Shown here: piece after piece, positions 62,622-64,000 of the stretch
Position numbering within the stretch: the stretch's first letter is position 1
How the letters are laid out: every line of letters starts with the position of its first letter
DNA from: Bacteroidota bacterium
GTDB taxonomy: Bacteria > Bacteroidota > Bacteroidia > B-17B0 > Aurantibacillaceae
Assembly: GCA_018267825.1 (NCBI GenBank)
Contig: JAFDXR010000003.1
Coordinates: 559,206 to 623,205 of the forward strand
Direction of reading: 5' to 3'
DNA: 64,000 nt
Notes under the pieces: generated by a model
What the model was told of the DNA's origin: nothing
Seen by the model: only the letters and a program-made list of their open reading frames with translations
Database searches by the model: none
Made by a program: the position numbers and the translations under genes

Positions 62622-62628
62622 ATTTTTG
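62601..62628 (+). promoter_or_regulatory. Promoter of purD embedded in the upstream terminator
   Basis: A -33-like TTTG at 62601-62604 lies within the hairpin and the -7 TATTTTTG is at 62621-62628, a suitable distance apart. The leader to the ATG at 62650 is about 15 bases. Confidence 0.7.
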
Positions 62629-62649
62629 CGCCATCAAACACTTTGCATT

Positions 62650-63942
62650 ATGAACGTTTTAATTCTTGGATCAGGCGGACGCGAACATGCCTTTGCATGG
62701 AAAATAGCTCAGAGCAAACGCCTGGAGAATCTCTATATTGCTCCTGGAAATGCCGGTACTGCACATTGCGGCACCAATGTCGATATTGCCGTAACGGATT
62801 TTGAGGGTATTAAAAACCTCGTATGGGAAAAGGGTATCGATATGGTACTTGTTGGTCCTGAAGACCCGCTCGTAAAAGGCATTCACGATTATTTTCTGCA
62901 AGACGAGGTACTGAAAGATATTCCGGTGATAGGCCCTAAAAAAGATGGTGCTATCCTGGAAGGCAGCAAGGATTTCAGTAAGCAGTTTATGCTTAAGCAC
63001 GGCGTACCAACAGCCCGCTACCAGAGCTTTACACGCGACAACATTGCTGAAGGAAAGAAATTTCTCGAAACCCTCAACCCTCCTTACGTATTAAAAGCCG
63101 ACGGACTGGCGGCCGGAAAAGGGGTTCTGATCCTGGATGATATAAATGAAGCCCAACAGGAACTTGAAAATATGATCCTGAGTGCCAAATTCGGAAATGC
63201 CGGCAATACGGTTGTGATTGAGGAATTTCTGAAAGGCATTGAACTCTCTGTTTTCGTTCTGACTGATGGAATTTCCTACAAGCTGCTACCAGCCGCGAAA
63301 GATTACAAGCGCATCGGTGAAGGTGATACAGGGCTTAATACGGGCGGAATGGGCGCCATCAGCCCGGTTCCTTTTGCCGATGAAGCCTTTCTCCGCAAAG
63401 TGGAAGAAAAGGTTGTAAAACCAACCATTGCCGGCCTCAAAAAAGAGAATATCGACTACCGTGGTTTCATCTTTGTAGGCCTTATGAATTGCGGAGGTGA
63501 ACCTTATGTAATTGAATACAACTGCCGCATGGGTGATCCTGAAACAGAAGTTGTGATCCCGCGGATCCAGTCTGACCTGCTCGATTTATTGGAAGGCGTG
63601 TCCACACAAAGCCTCGAATCGCGCAGCTATGAGGTTACCGGCGATGTAGCCAGTACCGTAGTTATGGTTTCCGGTGGTTACCCGGAAGACTATGTTAAAA
63701 ATAAGGAAGTTCATAATCTCGATAAAACTACTGATTGTCATGTGTTTCATTCCGGGACCAAAAATGCCGGCGAAAAGGTGCTTACCAACGGGGGGCGTGT
63801 TTTCGCGATCACGGCTTTCGGCAAAACCATTGAAGATGCCGTATCCAGGAGCTTACGCAACGCCGCCGTGATCGACTATGATCAGAAATATTACCGCAGA
63901 GACATTGGCAAAGACCTTATGAATCTGGTGGTGCAAAGCTGA
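62650..63942 (+). CDS. purD: Phosphoribosylamine-glycine ligase
   Basis: A 430-residue ATP-grasp enzyme of purine synthesis (phosphoribosylamine + glycine + ATP to GAR). GSGGREHAFAWK is the N-terminal motif; YVLKADGLAAGKGVLI and IEEFLKGIELSVFVL are ATP-grasp segments; EYNCRMGDPETEVV is the metal-binding signature. I chose ATG 62650, which gives the family's usual MNVLILGSGGREHA start, rather than an ATG 16 codons upstream inside the promoter/terminator. The 58 bases after the stop hold nothing I recognise. Confidence 0.97.
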   Translation: MNVLILGSGGREHAFAWKIAQSKRLENLYIAPGNAGTAHCGTNVDIAVTDFEGIKNLVWEKGIDMVLVGPEDPLVKGIHDYFLQDEVLKDIPVIGPKKDGAILEGSKDFSKQFMLKHGVPTARYQSFTRDNIAEGKKFLETLNPPYVLKADGLAAGKGVLILDDINEAQQELENMILSAKFGNAGNTVVIEEFLKGIELSVFVLTDGISYKLLPAAKDYKRIGEGDTGLNTGGMGAISPVPFADEAFLRKVEEKVVKPTIAGLKKENIDYRGFIFVGLMNCGGEPYVIEYNCRMGDPETEVVIPRIQSDLLDLLEGVSTQSLESRSYEVTGDVASTVVMVSGGYPEDYVKNKEVHNLDKTTDCHVFHSGTKNAGEKVLTNGGRVFAITAFGKTIEDAVSRSLRNAAVIDYDQKYYRRDIGKDLMNLVVQS

Positions 63943-64000
63943 AATATACCCATTGGTACGTACTAAAATTTTGGGGAATTATCCCTCCCGGTAGCGTAAT

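Overview
The window is chromosomal DNA from a member of the Bacteroidota. This rests on TAnnTTTG-type promoter cores placed close to start codons, scarce Shine-Dalgarno sequences, type IX secretion (T9SS) C-terminal sorting domains, and phylum-typical families (DUF4175, DUF4271, DUF4292, DUF4296, DUF5686, DUF5777, a DAHP synthase-chorismate mutase fusion, a very small AURKAIP1/COX24-like basic protein). I see no rRNA, tRNA, CRISPR array, transposase or prophage. The genus cannot be fixed from the sequence.

Layout. 1-6.5 kb: a 108-bp repeat array, an outer-membrane DUF5686 protein, a CrtI-like oxidoreductase, a lipoprotein with MORN-like repeats, a polyprenyl diphosphate synthase and a repeat-filled gap. 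6.5-20.7 kb: housekeeping genes (rlmN, amidohydrolases, nadD, a C-terminal processing protease, rnpA, hemD with a lysine/alanine/proline-rich tail, DUF4271, DUF5777, YceI, mutY). 20.9-25.3 kb: two tandem T9SS cargo paralogues divergent from an ECF sigma factor and its probable membrane partner. 25.3-36 kb: a methyltransferase, an HU/IHF-like protein, a TPR protein, a 29-residue basic protein, rng, lipoproteins, and a tight operon (nucleotidyltransferase - TPR - DUF4292 - EnvC-like - small exported protein).

36-49.3 kb is the most interesting part: a compact class I lanthipeptide locus. It has a LanC cyclase with intact zinc ligands, an unusually short precursor gene (59 codons, 41212-41391) with a double-glycine leader and a Cys/Ser/Thr-rich core, a full-length LanB dehydratase, and a LanT exporter with a C39 leader peptidase. 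A LytS/LytTR-type two-component system with a periplasmic propeller sensor is divergent from lanC. A T9SS-sorted exported protein follows lanT and shares with the precursor a near-identical 35-nt upstream element, found nowhere else that I could see. A frameshifted remnant of another T9SS sorting domain lies just beyond the cluster terminator and may mark its boundary.

49.3-64 kb returns to ordinary chromosome: DUF4175, an HATPase protein, ybeY, a ComF-like phosphoribosyltransferase, a coiled-coil membrane protein, DAHP synthase-chorismate mutase, a TPR membrane protein, two glycosyltransferases, an SDR oxidoreductase, a basic exported protein and purD.

Inferred working of the lan locus: LanB dehydrates Ser/Thr in the core, LanC closes thioether rings, LanT cuts after Gly-Gly and exports the product, and the two-component system may sense an envelope signal and control the genes. 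No LanFEG-type immunity transporter is visible.
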